The notes under the pieces were generated by a model. The model was not told the DNA's origin. It worked only from the letters and a program-made list of their open reading frames with translations, and ran no database searches. Positions 50,466 to 58,599 of a DNA stretch of 64,000 bases are shown piece after piece. Every line of letters starts with the position of its first letter. Position 1 is the stretch's first letter. Position numbers and translations under genes: made by a program. Origin of the DNA: a bacterium (GTDB lineage: Bacteria; Sysuimicrobiota; Sysuimicrobiia; Sysuimicrobiales; Segetimicrobiaceae); contig DATGHU010000006.1 of the NCBI GenBank assembly GCA_035307765.1, forward strand, positions 62,001 to 126,000. The letters are read 5' to 3'.

Positions 50466-51233
50466 TCACGCGATGCAGCCGAGGCGTCCCGAGAGTTCGT
50501 AGGCCGCGTCCTGGAGAAGCCCCGCCAGACGCTCGACCGCTTCGGCCTGGACTTGGAAGATCGAGCCCGACACGCTGAGCGCGCCCTCGACCGCGCCGGA
50601 CTCGCCGCGCACCGGCACGGCGACGCACCGAGTACCTTGAATGAACTCTTCCTCGTCCACGGCGTAGCCTCGGGCGCGGGTCCGTTCCAGTTCCCGCACC
50701 AGCACGGCCGGGTCCGTGATCGTCCGCGGCGTGCACCCGGCGAGCCCGCGCCGTTGCACGATCTCCTCCACCGCGGCGTCGGGCAGGAAGGCCAACATCG
50801 CTTTGCCGAGCGCCGTCGCGTGCGCGGGCGCGCGCCGACCCACCGGTGTGTACATGCGGGCGCTCTTCGGCCCGTCGACCCGTCCGACGTACATGGCCTC
50901 CCCGGCGTCGAGAATGGCGAGGTTCGCGTTGCACCCCGTGGCGTTGGCGAGCCGTTCGAGTAGAGAGATGGCCTGTTTGCGGATTTCGAGTTGGTTCAGC
51001 GCGGCGCCGGCCAAGATAATGCCTTGAAGCCCAACGCCGTACTTCTCGGTGCGAGGGTTCTGGACGGCGTAGCCTTCGCCGACGAGCGTGGAAAGGATTC
51101 GGTAGATCGTGCTCTGGCTCGTTTTCAGCCGCTTGCTCAGTTCGATGACGCCCACCTCACCGTGGGCTTCGGCGAGGATGTTGAGGATGTCGATTGCGCG
51201 TTTGACCGTTTTGACCGCGTCGGACTTCGGCAT
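50466..51233 (-). CDS. IclR-family transcriptional regulator
   Basis: 255 residues. N-terminal winged helix: 'VKRAIDILNILAEAHGEVGV' and 'LKTSQSTIYRILSTLVGEGY'. C-terminal effector domain: 'PVGRRAPAHATALGKAMLAF', 'RARGYAVDEEEFIQGTRCVA' and 'PVRGESGAVEGALSVSG'. ATG 51233 has GGAGG 6 bases upstream; the long lead to 51575 is not credible. It faces the divergent DegT array and is followed by the asparaginase-like gene, so it likely controls both. IclR proteins bind small organic acids. Confidence 0.87.
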   Translation of the reverse strand: MPKSDAVKTVKRAIDILNILAEAHGEVGVIELSKRLKTSQSTIYRILSTLVGEGYAVQNPRTEKYGVGLQGIILAGAALNQLEIRKQAISLLERLANATGCNANLAILDAGEAMYVGRVDGPKSARMYTPVGRRAPAHATALGKAMLAFLPDAAVEEIVQRRGLAGCTPRTITDPAVLVRELERTRARGYAVDEEEFIQGTRCVAVPVRGESGAVEGALSVSGSIFQVQAEAVERLAGLLQDAAYELSGRLGCIA

Positions 51234-51543
51234 CGCCGCCTCCATGACGTTGCGCTCGCCTGCCGGTCGTCGGTTCCGGCGGGGAGACGGGGCGGTGGCC
51301 GCCTCGGCCCCATCGGCCTCGCTCAGAAAGAAGGGATCTCGGCCTGATGAAAGATCGTGCAAATCCTCAAAAGAAACTGCAATAGACTTCTGATACGATA
51401 GCAGAAGGCGACTTTCCTGGGAAGGGTGTGCCGTTTCGGTGGAGAAGATGGAAGAGTTCGGGAGTAACCCGCCGTAGCGCTCGGGCCCATAAAGGCCGGA
51501 GTGTTGAGATGACGTCGCCGTATTCCCAACGAGGAGGCTCACG
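51234..51543 (+). other. 310-base divergent promoter region between iclR and the DegT array
   Basis: No gene. AT-richer than neighbours at 51345-51410. It contains the dyad at 51388-51408 annotated below and ends with the ribosome site CGAGGAGG for the first DegT gene. Both the regulator and the array should be transcribed from here. Confidence 0.5.
51388..51408. promoter_or_regulatory. 21-base dyad, candidate IclR operator
   Basis: CTTCTG (51388-51393) and CAGAAG (51403-51408) are perfect 6-base arms around ATACGATAG; in all 8 of 10 pairs match. It sits in the iclR-DegT divergent promoter, the usual place for an autoregulated IclR site. TCTG...CAGA also frames the 46201 dyad, though with a different spacer. 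Confidence 0.5.
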
Positions 51544-52713
51544 ATGTCGACGAAGAGTCCTGTGCGCCAGATCACCTATAAGCCGGTGATGACGGATGAG
51601 ATGATCGCCGCCGCCGTGCGCGTCCTCAAGGGGGGGAAGTACATCCGCAGCTTCCCGCTCGAGGACTCGGAAGGGAAGCGCTTCGAGGACGAGTTCTGCG
51701 CCTACGTCGGGGCGCGGCACGGGATCAACGTCGCAAGCGGCACGGCGGCGCTCCACCTCGGCCTGCTGGCCGTGGGGGTGGGGCCCGGCGATGAGGTCAT
51801 CACCGTCCCCAACACGTTCTCGTCGGTTGCAGATGTGATCATCCTCTGCGGCGCCCGCCCCGTGCTCGTCGATGTGGAGGCGGATACCTACAACATGAAC
51901 GTCAACCTCGTCGAGGCGGCGATCACCAACCGGACGAAGGCCATCATGCCCGTGCACATGAACGGTCAGGCGGTCGATATGGACCCGTTGATGCGGATCG
52001 CGAAACGGCACGGGCTCAGGGTGGTCGAGGACGTGTGCCACGCCGCCGGAGGGAAGTACAGGGACACGTTCCTCGGCACGATCGGGGATGCGGGCGCCTT
52101 CTCCTTCGTCCAAAACAAGTGCATCTCGGTGGGGGGAGAAGGCGGACTGCTGGCGACGAACGACCCACAGATCTCGGAAACGGCGATGATGCTCGCGAAC
52201 CACGGCCGGGGGCGGCGGTGGTTCGAAGGGCACAAGGCCCGCACGGTGTATCGTGCCCAGCAGATCGAGATGGTGGGGTTCAACTACCGGCAAAACGAAC
52301 TGCTCTCCGCGATCGGGCGGATCCAGCTCCGCTATCTCGACGAGTGGAACGAGCGGCGCCGCCAGAACGCCGATCGCTATCGCCGGCGGCTGGCCGAGTT
52401 TCCGAACGACCTCGTCGTGCCGCAGCCAAAGCCCTTTGCCATCCACAGCATGCTCCGGTTCGTCGCCCAGACCCCGCAGCGGGACGCGCTCAAGGCCCAT
52501 TTGGAGGCCCGGGGCGTCCACGTCATGGTGGAATACGGGACCCCGATCCATCTCGATCACGCCTATCAGGCGTACTGCGGGGCCCCCGAGGGCACGTTCC
52601 CCGTGACCGAGCGGCTCGCCCAGACGATCCTGACGCTGCCCTGCTACCAGACCCTGGACGCGGGCGACATCGATTACGTGGTGGATGCCATTCGGGATTT
52701 CTACAACGCGTAG
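51544..52713 (+). CDS. DegT/DnrJ/EryC1/StrS-family aminotransferase
   Basis: 389 residues. 'HGINVASGTAALHLGLLAVG', 'DEVITVPNTFSSVADVIILC', 'IMPVHMNGQAVDMDPLMRIA', 'LRVVEDVCHAAGGKYRDTFL', PLP lysine in 'FSFVQNKCISVGGEGGLL', and 'IEMVGFNYRQNELLSAIGRI'. ATG 51544 with GAGGAGG upstream. It is the first of three DegT genes in a row (51544, 52795, 53940) that differ strongly in sequence, so they are not recent tandem copies. Confidence 0.88.
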   Translation: MSTKSPVRQITYKPVMTDEMIAAAVRVLKGGKYIRSFPLEDSEGKRFEDEFCAYVGARHGINVASGTAALHLGLLAVGVGPGDEVITVPNTFSSVADVIILCGARPVLVDVEADTYNMNVNLVEAAITNRTKAIMPVHMNGQAVDMDPLMRIAKRHGLRVVEDVCHAAGGKYRDTFLGTIGDAGAFSFVQNKCISVGGEGGLLATNDPQISETAMMLANHGRGRRWFEGHKARTVYRAQQIEMVGFNYRQNELLSAIGRIQLRYLDEWNERRRQNADRYRRRLAEFPNDLVVPQPKPFAIHSMLRFVAQTPQRDALKAHLEARGVHVMVEYGTPIHLDHAYQAYCGAPEGTFPVTERLAQTILTLPCYQTLDAGDIDYVVDAIRDFYNA

Positions 52714-52794
52714 CACCCTCCAGCGGGCGCGCGCCATGACGGCGGGTGCGCCGATCGTCCCCATCGTCGCCCCCGTGGACGCGGTGTAGGGGCG

Positions 52795-53940
52795 GTGCAG
52801 ATTCCGTACCGATTTGCGTATCCGATTACTCCCCAGATGCGCCAGGCTGTCGAGGAGGTTCTGGAGGGCCGGATCCACTACTTCGGCCCGCACACGCGCC
52901 GGCTCGAGGCGAAACTTGCCGAGGTCTGTGGGACGCCCCACGCGCTGTCGGTGGGATCGGGGAGCGGCGCGCTGCTGTTGGCGCTCCACGGCTGCGGCGT
53001 CGGCCCCGGCGATGAGGTGATCATGCCGGCCAACGTCTACGCGGCGGTGCCCGAGGCCGTCCTGCTCGTCGGCGCGACGCCCGTGCTCGCCGACATCGAT
53101 GCGGCGACGTGGAACCTCAGCGCGGAGCAGGCCGCGCAGGCGATGACCCCGCGGACCCGGGCGCTGGTCGTGCAGCACACGTACGGGCAGCCCGTGGATA
53201 TGGATCCCCTGCTGGCCCTGGCCTCGGCCCGTGGGATCCGGGTGATCGAGGACGGCGCGCACGCGCTGGGCGCCGTGTATCGCGGCCGGCGGGTGGGGGC
53301 GCTCGGAGACGTGTCCGTCTTTGCGTTCAGCAACAAGGGGATCTCGGCCTGCGGCGTCGGCGGGGCGGTCACGACGCGGGAGGCGGGAATCGCCGACGAC
53401 ATGGGCCTGCGCCGGTATCACGGCCGGAAGGGGACGTACGAGTCGCTCGCGCTGGGGTACAACCTCAGGCTGACGGAAATGGTGGCCGCGGTGGCATCGT
53501 GCCAGCTCGATTGCCTCGCGGGGTGGAACGAGCGGCGGAGGCGCAACGCCGAAGCCTATCGCCGCCGCCTCGCCGAGGCGGGCGTGCCGGTTCGAACGCA
53601 GACCGAGCTGCCGGACACCCGCCACGTTTATCTGCACTTTGTCGTCCGCACCCCGGACCGCGACGCGCTGCGAGCGCACCTCGCCGATCGCGGCGTGGAA
53701 ACCGGCGTCCACTACTGGCCGCCCAGTTACCTGCACGCGGCGTTTCGCGCCCGACTGCCGTACCGGCCGGGTGCGTTCCCGATCGCCGAGGCCCAGGCCG
53801 CGGAGTGCCTGTCGCTCCCGTGCAATCCGACCGTCGACGAACGGGCGGTCGAGTACGTGGTGGAGCAGATTTCGGATTTTTATCGTGCGCGAGGTGATGC
53901 AGGGGTGGGCAGGCCACGCGCCGGCCGCGAGGTGCAGTGA
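52795..53940 (+). CDS. DegT/DnrJ/EryC1/StrS-family aminotransferase
   Basis: 381 residues. 'HALSVGSGSGALLLALHGCG', 'DEVIMPANVYAAVPEAVLLV', 'VVQHTYGQPVDMDPLLALAS', 'IRVIEDGAHALGAVYRGRRV', with the PLP lysine in 'VFAFSNKGISACGVGGAV'. GTG start 52795 with only a weak ribosome site, 81 bases after the previous DegT. A Gly/Arg-rich tail of about 15 residues follows the core. The stop TGA shares a base with the next ATG. Confidence 0.86.
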   Translation: MQIPYRFAYPITPQMRQAVEEVLEGRIHYFGPHTRRLEAKLAEVCGTPHALSVGSGSGALLLALHGCGVGPGDEVIMPANVYAAVPEAVLLVGATPVLADIDAATWNLSAEQAAQAMTPRTRALVVQHTYGQPVDMDPLLALASARGIRVIEDGAHALGAVYRGRRVGALGDVSVFAFSNKGISACGVGGAVTTREAGIADDMGLRRYHGRKGTYESLALGYNLRLTEMVAAVASCQLDCLAGWNERRRRNAEAYRRRLAEAGVPVRTQTELPDTRHVYLHFVVRTPDRDALRAHLADRGVETGVHYWPPSYLHAAFRARLPYRPGAFPIAEAQAAECLSLPCNPTVDERAVEYVVEQISDFYRARGDAGVGRPRAGREVQ

Positions 53941-55085
53941 TGCGGATCCCGTACCGATCGATGCACCTCACCGATGAGATGCGACAGAAGGCCGTCGAGG
54001 TCCTCGAATCGGGCAGGTCGTACGGGGGAGAGGACACGCAGCGGTTTGAGGTGGAGCTCGCCCAGCGTTGCGGCCGTCGCTACGGGGTCGCCGCGAACTC
54101 GGGCACCTCGATCTTGCTCATGGCGCTCGATGCCCTCTCCGTCAAGCCGGGCGACGAGGTGATCATGGCCGCGAACGCCTACGTCGGCGTGCTGGCGCCG
54201 GTGGTCAAGATCGGCGCCGTCCCGGTGTTCGTGGAGGCCGATCACGAAACGCGGAATATCTCCGCCGCCGCCGCGGCGGCGGCGATCACCCCCCGCACGC
54301 GGGTGATGGTGCCGGTGCACATGTACGGCTTCCCCTGCGATATGGATGCGATCAGCGCCGCGGCGAGCGCGCGCGGGGTGACGGTGCTGGAAGACGCGGC
54401 GCATGCGCTCGGGGCGACGTACCGCGGCCGCCCGGTTGGCAGCTTCGGCGCGCTCGCCTTCATGAGCTTTTCCGGCAAGATGATCACGGTCTTCGGCCCG
54501 GGCGGCGTGGGGGTGACGGACGATCGACAGTTGGCCGAGGACGTCTCCAGCCTGCGCGACCAGGGGCGGAACCGCAAAGAGGAGGTGAGTTTCATCCGCC
54601 GGACCGATGCGTCCTGGTACGAGCAGCGGCGCATCGGGTACAACATGCACCTCACGGAGGTCTGCGCCGCACTCGGACGCGTCCAACTACGGATGCTCGA
54701 CGAGTTCCTCGCCCACCGGCGCCGGGCGGCGGCCCACTACGCCGCACGCTTCCGGGATGCGGATCTCCCGCTCGACCTGCCGCCGGAGCGTCCGTGGGCG
54801 AGCCCGTCGTATCTCCATTTCGTGGTGCTGACCCGGCAGCGGGACGCGTTGTGGAAGTTCTTGCGGAGCCGCGACATCGAGGCAAGCATTCATTACCCGG
54901 CCCCTCTGCATCTCCTCGCGCCGGTCCGCGAGCGCTTCGGCACGTCGAGAGGGCAGTTCCCGATCGCCGAGCGGCTGTGCGCCGAGAACCTCTCCCTTCC
55001 CGTGGGCCTCCACATGACGCCCGCGATGCTGGAACGCGTGGCGGACTCGGTCGTTGCGTTCTTCCGCGAGCGGCCTTCCGCGTGA
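53940..55085 (+). CDS. DegT/DnrJ/EryC1/StrS-family aminotransferase
   Basis: 381 residues. 'YGVAANSGTSILLMALDALS', 'DEVIMAANAYVGVLAPVVKI', 'VPVHMYGFPCDMDAISAAAS', 'VTVLEDAAHALGATYRGRPV', PLP lysine in 'FMSFSGKMITVFGPGGVG'. ATG 53940 overlaps the previous stop by one base, so translation is coupled. Convergent with the binding-protein gene 12 bases downstream. Third of the array. Confidence 0.87.
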   Translation: MRIPYRSMHLTDEMRQKAVEVLESGRSYGGEDTQRFEVELAQRCGRRYGVAANSGTSILLMALDALSVKPGDEVIMAANAYVGVLAPVVKIGAVPVFVEADHETRNISAAAAAAAITPRTRVMVPVHMYGFPCDMDAISAAASARGVTVLEDAAHALGATYRGRPVGSFGALAFMSFSGKMITVFGPGGVGVTDDRQLAEDVSSLRDQGRNRKEEVSFIRRTDASWYEQRRIGYNMHLTEVCAALGRVQLRMLDEFLAHRRRAAAHYAARFRDADLPLDLPPERPWASPSYLHFVVLTRQRDALWKFLRSRDIEASIHYPAPLHLLAPVRERFGTSRGQFPIAERLCAENLSLPVGLHMTPAMLERVADSVVAFFRERPSA

Positions 55086-55097
55086 CCGGCCGCGATC

Positions 55098-56735
55098 CTA
55101 CCCCTTGCCCACCGCGTAGTAGTCGACCTCCCAGGAACTGGCAAACGTGACGCCCCGCACGTTCGACCGGAACGCGTACGGGACCACCGGCTGAAACATC
55201 GGTGCCCACGGCCCGATCTGGGCGATCGTCCGGTTGAGCTTCAGATAAAGCGCCGCGCGTTTGGCGTCGTTGACCTCGCGCTCGGCCTCGCGTCCAAGGT
55301 CGGCCAGCTGTCGCGTCTCCGGTGTAGCGTCCGCCGGCCAGCCCGCGCGCACCGCGACGGTCCGCCCGGGGACGAACCCCAGGTAGTAGCTCACGTCGGG
55401 GAAGACCGCCGCCCACGCCCAGATGCCGAGCTGGTTCTTGCCGTCGCGGTACTGCTGAAGGGCGAGGGCGGTCGGCAGGCCGTTGAGCGAGATGCGGATG
55501 CCGACGGCAGCGAGGTCCTGCTGCACCTTCTCGGCGATGACGCTGTTTTGCACGCCGTAAAAGACGAGGTCGCTCGAGTACGTCAGCACACCGCTCAGCG
55601 GGCCCAGGTTGGCTTCTTTCAGCAGCTCCCGGGCGCGGGCGCGGTCCGTCGGTACCGCCTCGGAAGAGGGGAGGGCCCCCGGGAAGTTCGTGGGTATCGT
55701 GCCGGCGAGCCGGATGGCTCCCGGCCCGGCAAGCGCGAGCAGCCCCTGGTAGTCCAGCGCGTAGCGCACGGCCTGTTGCACTTTCGGGTTGCTGAACGGC
55801 CCCCCGATCTGGGGGTTGTTGTTCATCATGACGTACAGGAGGTTTGAGGCCAGACTCGTCTTCACCGTGACGCCGGGAGCATGCGCGAGGGTGCGGATTT
55901 GGTCCGGGCCGATGGCGAGGGCGATGTCCAGGTCGCCCCTGCGCAGCTCGAGATCCTGCGTCGCCGGCTCCTTGATGTTTCGAATGATGACCCGGCCGAG
56001 TGGCGGGGCTCCGCGCCAGTGGTTGGGGTTCCTCGTCAGCACGATATCCTGATTCGGCGTGTAGCTCGTCAGGATGAACGATCCGCTTCCCGCCGATTGG
56101 CTGTTGAGAAAGGATTCGGCCTTGTCGGTTTCCTTTGCGTCGGGCCCCGCCTCGCCCCCGTGCTCCATCACCAGCCTGCTGTCCACGACGCTGCACACCG
56201 GGCTGGAGAGAATCGCCAGGATCCCGGGACGGGGATCGCGGAGGCGGATCACCGTCGTCAAGGGATCCCGCGCCTGAATCTCCTCGACACCGTCCAGGAA
56301 GAACGCCGCGTTGCCCTTGATGTTCATGAGCCGGTCAAGCGACCACTTCACATCGGCCGAGGTGAGCGAATTCCCGCTCGCGAAGCGGACCCCCGGCCGG
56401 AGCCTAAATGTGTAGGCCCGGCCATCGTCAGAGATTGTCCACCCGGTGGCCAGCGACGGGCGGGGGGTCTTGAGGTCTTCACCCTGGAACGTGACCAATT
56501 GATCGTAGGTCACGTGGGCGATGTTGTTGGTGCCTTCCTCGAGTTCCCGCCCAGGGTCGAGCGTTTTGATATCGAAGTTCGAGCCGACGATGAGACTGGA
56601 TGGCGACGATGCCGCGGCACGTACCCGGCTCGGATGTATCCACGCGCCGATCCCCGCGACCCCGGTTGCGGCCGCCGCCATCCGAAGGAGGTCCCGCCGC
56701 CGAACCCGGCCCGCACCATCACCCTGCGATTGCAT
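55098..56735 (-). CDS. Dpp/Opp-type substrate-binding protein, orphan copy
   Basis: 545 residues, SBP_bac_5 family, Tat-type signal ('RVRRRDLLRMAAAATGVAGI'). Hallmarks: 'GSNFDIKTLDPGRELEEGTN', 'FRLRPGVRFASGNSLTSADV', 'GSGSFILTSYTPNQDIVLTR' and 'NPKVQQAVRYALDYQGLLAL'. It has exactly the same length as the product of 61738-63375 and is alike along its whole length. No permease genes follow it; only a permease fragment on the other strand lies nearby (57893-58141). It may deliver ligand to the permease at 59763-61672. ATG 56735 has GGAGG 11 bases upstream. Confidence 0.86.
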   Translation of the reverse strand: MQSQGDGAGRVRRRDLLRMAAAATGVAGIGAWIHPSRVRAAASSPSSLIVGSNFDIKTLDPGRELEEGTNNIAHVTYDQLVTFQGEDLKTPRPSLATGWTISDDGRAYTFRLRPGVRFASGNSLTSADVKWSLDRLMNIKGNAAFFLDGVEEIQARDPLTTVIRLRDPRPGILAILSSPVCSVVDSRLVMEHGGEAGPDAKETDKAESFLNSQSAGSGSFILTSYTPNQDIVLTRNPNHWRGAPPLGRVIIRNIKEPATQDLELRRGDLDIALAIGPDQIRTLAHAPGVTVKTSLASNLLYVMMNNNPQIGGPFSNPKVQQAVRYALDYQGLLALAGPGAIRLAGTIPTNFPGALPSSEAVPTDRARARELLKEANLGPLSGVLTYSSDLVFYGVQNSVIAEKVQQDLAAVGIRISLNGLPTALALQQYRDGKNQLGIWAWAAVFPDVSYYLGFVPGRTVAVRAGWPADATPETRQLADLGREAEREVNDAKRAALYLKLNRTIAQIGPWAPMFQPVVPYAFRSNVRGVTFASSWEVDYYAVGKG

Positions 56736-56817
56736 GACCGTTGCCACCTCCACACGCACGAGATTTTCACCAAATTCTTCCACAGACGCCGAATCCCTGC
56801 GGCGATGGGCACGATCG

Positions 56818-56858
56818 TTCCGTTTTATGGGGAAGGATTGCGCGGACTTGAAACGGAA
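56818..56858. promoter_or_regulatory. perfect inverted repeat in a divergent promoter
   Basis: TTCCGTTT (56818-56825) and AAACGGAA (56851-56858) are exact reverse complements. Their centres are 33 bases apart, about three helical turns, in the region between the binding-protein start (56735) and the SDR start (56897). This fits a regulator that binds as a dimer of dimers; the regulator is unknown. Confidence 0.45.
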
Positions 56859-56896
56859 TACCGATCCGCTGGCATGGGTCGCCCGGCTGGTATGAG

Positions 56897-57715
56897 GTGA
56901 CGTCGATTCCACAGGATCGCCCGGTGCACTTACCCACGCTCAACCTGTTCTCGCTCGAAGGGCGCGTCGCCATCGTCACCGGCGGCAACCGGAACATCGG
57001 GTTGGGATTGAGTCGGGGCTTGGCCGGCGCCGGCGCAAGCGTCCTCATCGCGAACCGCGGCGCGGAAAGCGGGGAAGCGGCCGCCGCGCTCCTGCGGAAT
57101 GAGGGCTGGGATGTGGAGGCGATTCCGACCGATGTGAGCGACCGGGACGCGTGCCAGCGCATGGCGGATTTTGCGGTTACCCGCTGGGGCCGAATCGATG
57201 TCCTCGTGAATAACGGTGCGGTGCGCGTCGACAAGACGGCCGCTGAGCACACGGCCGACGATTTCGACTGGATCATGGGCATCAACGTGCGGGGAGTCCT
57301 GCACGCCTGTCAGGCTGTCTACCCCGTGATGCGCGCCCAGGGTAAGGGGCGCATCGTGAACATCGGTTCCATCTCCGCCCGCAAGGGCGTGGTGAAGCGG
57401 ACCTCCTACAGCGCATCCAAAGGCGCGGTCATCGCGCTGACCCGAGGCCTGGCGGTGGAATGGGCGGCCGAGGGCATCACGGTGAACGCGCTCTCTCCGG
57501 GATCGGTCGCACCGCCGGACCGACCGCCCGACCCCTCGTCGCCCCGGTTTCGGATCACGACGGATCTCATCCCGCTCGGTCGCATTTCCGGCCCAGAAGA
57601 TCTTGTTGGATTGTGCGTCTTTTTGGCCTCGGACGCGTCGTCCTATGTGACCGGGCAAGACTTTCTCATCGACGGCGGGTGGACGTTGACGATGCGCCCG
57701 ATGTCGGCGCCGTAA
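56897..57715 (+). CDS. short-chain dehydrogenase/reductase
   Basis: 272 residues, classical SDR. 'VAIVTGGNRNIGLGLSRGLA' binds NAD(P); 'VLVNNGAVRVDKTAAEHTAD' and the catalytic Ser, Tyr and Lys in 'GSISARKGVVKRTSYSASKG' are intact; C-terminus 'YVTGQDFLIDGGWTLT'. It resembles gluconate 5-dehydrogenase or 3-oxoacyl reductases; the substrate is not evident. GTG 56897 or GTG 56924 could be the start; neither has a good ribosome site. Divergent from the orphan binding protein. Confidence 0.83.
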   Translation: MTSIPQDRPVHLPTLNLFSLEGRVAIVTGGNRNIGLGLSRGLAGAGASVLIANRGAESGEAAAALLRNEGWDVEAIPTDVSDRDACQRMADFAVTRWGRIDVLVNNGAVRVDKTAAEHTADDFDWIMGINVRGVLHACQAVYPVMRAQGKGRIVNIGSISARKGVVKRTSYSASKGAVIALTRGLAVEWAAEGITVNALSPGSVAPPDRPPDPSSPRFRITTDLIPLGRISGPEDLVGLCVFLASDASSYVTGQDFLIDGGWTLTMRPMSAP

Positions 57716-57716
57716 C

Positions 57717-57926
57717 GTGAACTCGGACCTCGACGCTCTTTTTCGCTCTCGGGTGTCCGGCGTCCAAGCGCAGACGATCACGGCGAAGATTGCCGAATTC
57801 TACCGCTCGCCTGGCTCCTCACGGAAGCCGACCCAGCTGCCGCCGGGTGTGGTCGGACTGGGGTTCGATGAGATGGCGCGCCTCGTTGGGGCGATGCGCA
57901 GGCGACGCGCGACCTTGGGGCGATAA
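57717..57926 (+). pseudogene. truncated ORF of unknown origin before the permease remnant
   Basis: A GTG at 57717, one base after the SDR stop, opens 69 codons. About 60 residues ('ALFRSRVSGVQAQTITAKIA', 'LPPGVVGLGFDEMARLVGAM') look like real protein, then the frame runs into the permease fragment in the wrong frame and stops. I read it as the surviving start of a gene whose remainder was lost in the same deletion. Family not identified. Confidence 0.4.
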
Positions 57927-58141
57927 TCCTTACGACCGCGGCGTTGAGTTTTATCGGGTTCGGCGCGCAGCCGGGATCTCCGGACTGGGGACGGATGGTC
58001 GCGGATGGCCGTGGGTACATGCGGAACTACTGGCGGGTCGTGGTCTTTCCCGGGCTGGCGATTTTGTTGTCGGTTGCTGCGTTCAACCTTGCCGGCGATG
58101 CTGCACGAGACGCCTTCGATCCGCGGCTGCGCGGGGGGTGA
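57893..58141 (+). pseudogene. C-terminal fragment of a DppC-like permease
   Basis: In one frame, without a start codon at its beginning, the sequence reads 'ATRDLGAIILTTAALSFIGF', 'GAQPGSPDWGRMVADGRGYM' and 'LAGDAARDAFDPRLRGG', the last quarter of a DppC permease (after the EAA loop). The first three quarters are missing and the DppB gene is absent. Together with the orphan binding-protein gene at 55098 it points to a once complete importer operon that was broken and rearranged. Confidence 0.75.
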
Positions 58142-58188
58142 CGCGCCATGCCGGAAGCAATCACCCGATAGAGGGGGGAGGGGAGACA

Positions 58189-58590
58189 TTGAGCGAACCG
58201 CGATCCCGGCACCAGATCGTTCAACCGAACGGCGTGTACAGAACTCCGAGCTACGTCCCGGCGGTCCGCGCGGGGAACACGCTGTACCTCGCGGGCCAGG
58301 TGGGCCGCGACGAAACGGGCAACCCCGTCGGCCCCAATGATGCGGTGGCACAAGCCAAACAGATCTACAAGAACATCGGCCGAATCCTCGCCGCCGCGGG
58401 AGCCGACTGGACCGACGTCGTCAAAGTCACCACGTACCTCGTCGACCGTGCGGACTCGGCGGGCGTGAGCGCCGTGCGTTTCGAGCATTTCGGCGACTAC
58501 CGCCCGCCGCACACGGGGCTTATCGTGGCCGGCCTCGGCAGCCCCGAGCTCCGTGTCGAGGTGGACGTGATCGCGGTCCTGGAACACTAA
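58189..58590 (+). CDS. RidA/YjgF-family protein
   Basis: 133 residues. 'YVPAVRAGNTLYLAGQVGRD', 'AKQIYKNIGRILAAAGADWT', 'VVKVTTYLVDRADSAGVSAV' and the C-terminal 'ELRVEVDVIAVLEH' with the conserved Arg and Glu of active RidA proteins. RidA deaminates reactive enamines/imines released by PLP enzymes. That role suits its place directly before a DegT aminotransferase. TTG start 58189 with GGGGGGAGGGGAG upstream. The next gene begins 9 bases after its stop. Confidence 0.83.
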   Translation: MSEPRSRHQIVQPNGVYRTPSYVPAVRAGNTLYLAGQVGRDETGNPVGPNDAVAQAKQIYKNIGRILAAAGADWTDVVKVTTYLVDRADSAGVSAVRFEHFGDYRPPHTGLIVAGLGSPELRVEVDVIAVLEH

Positions 58591-58599
58591 CCGGGCTCG

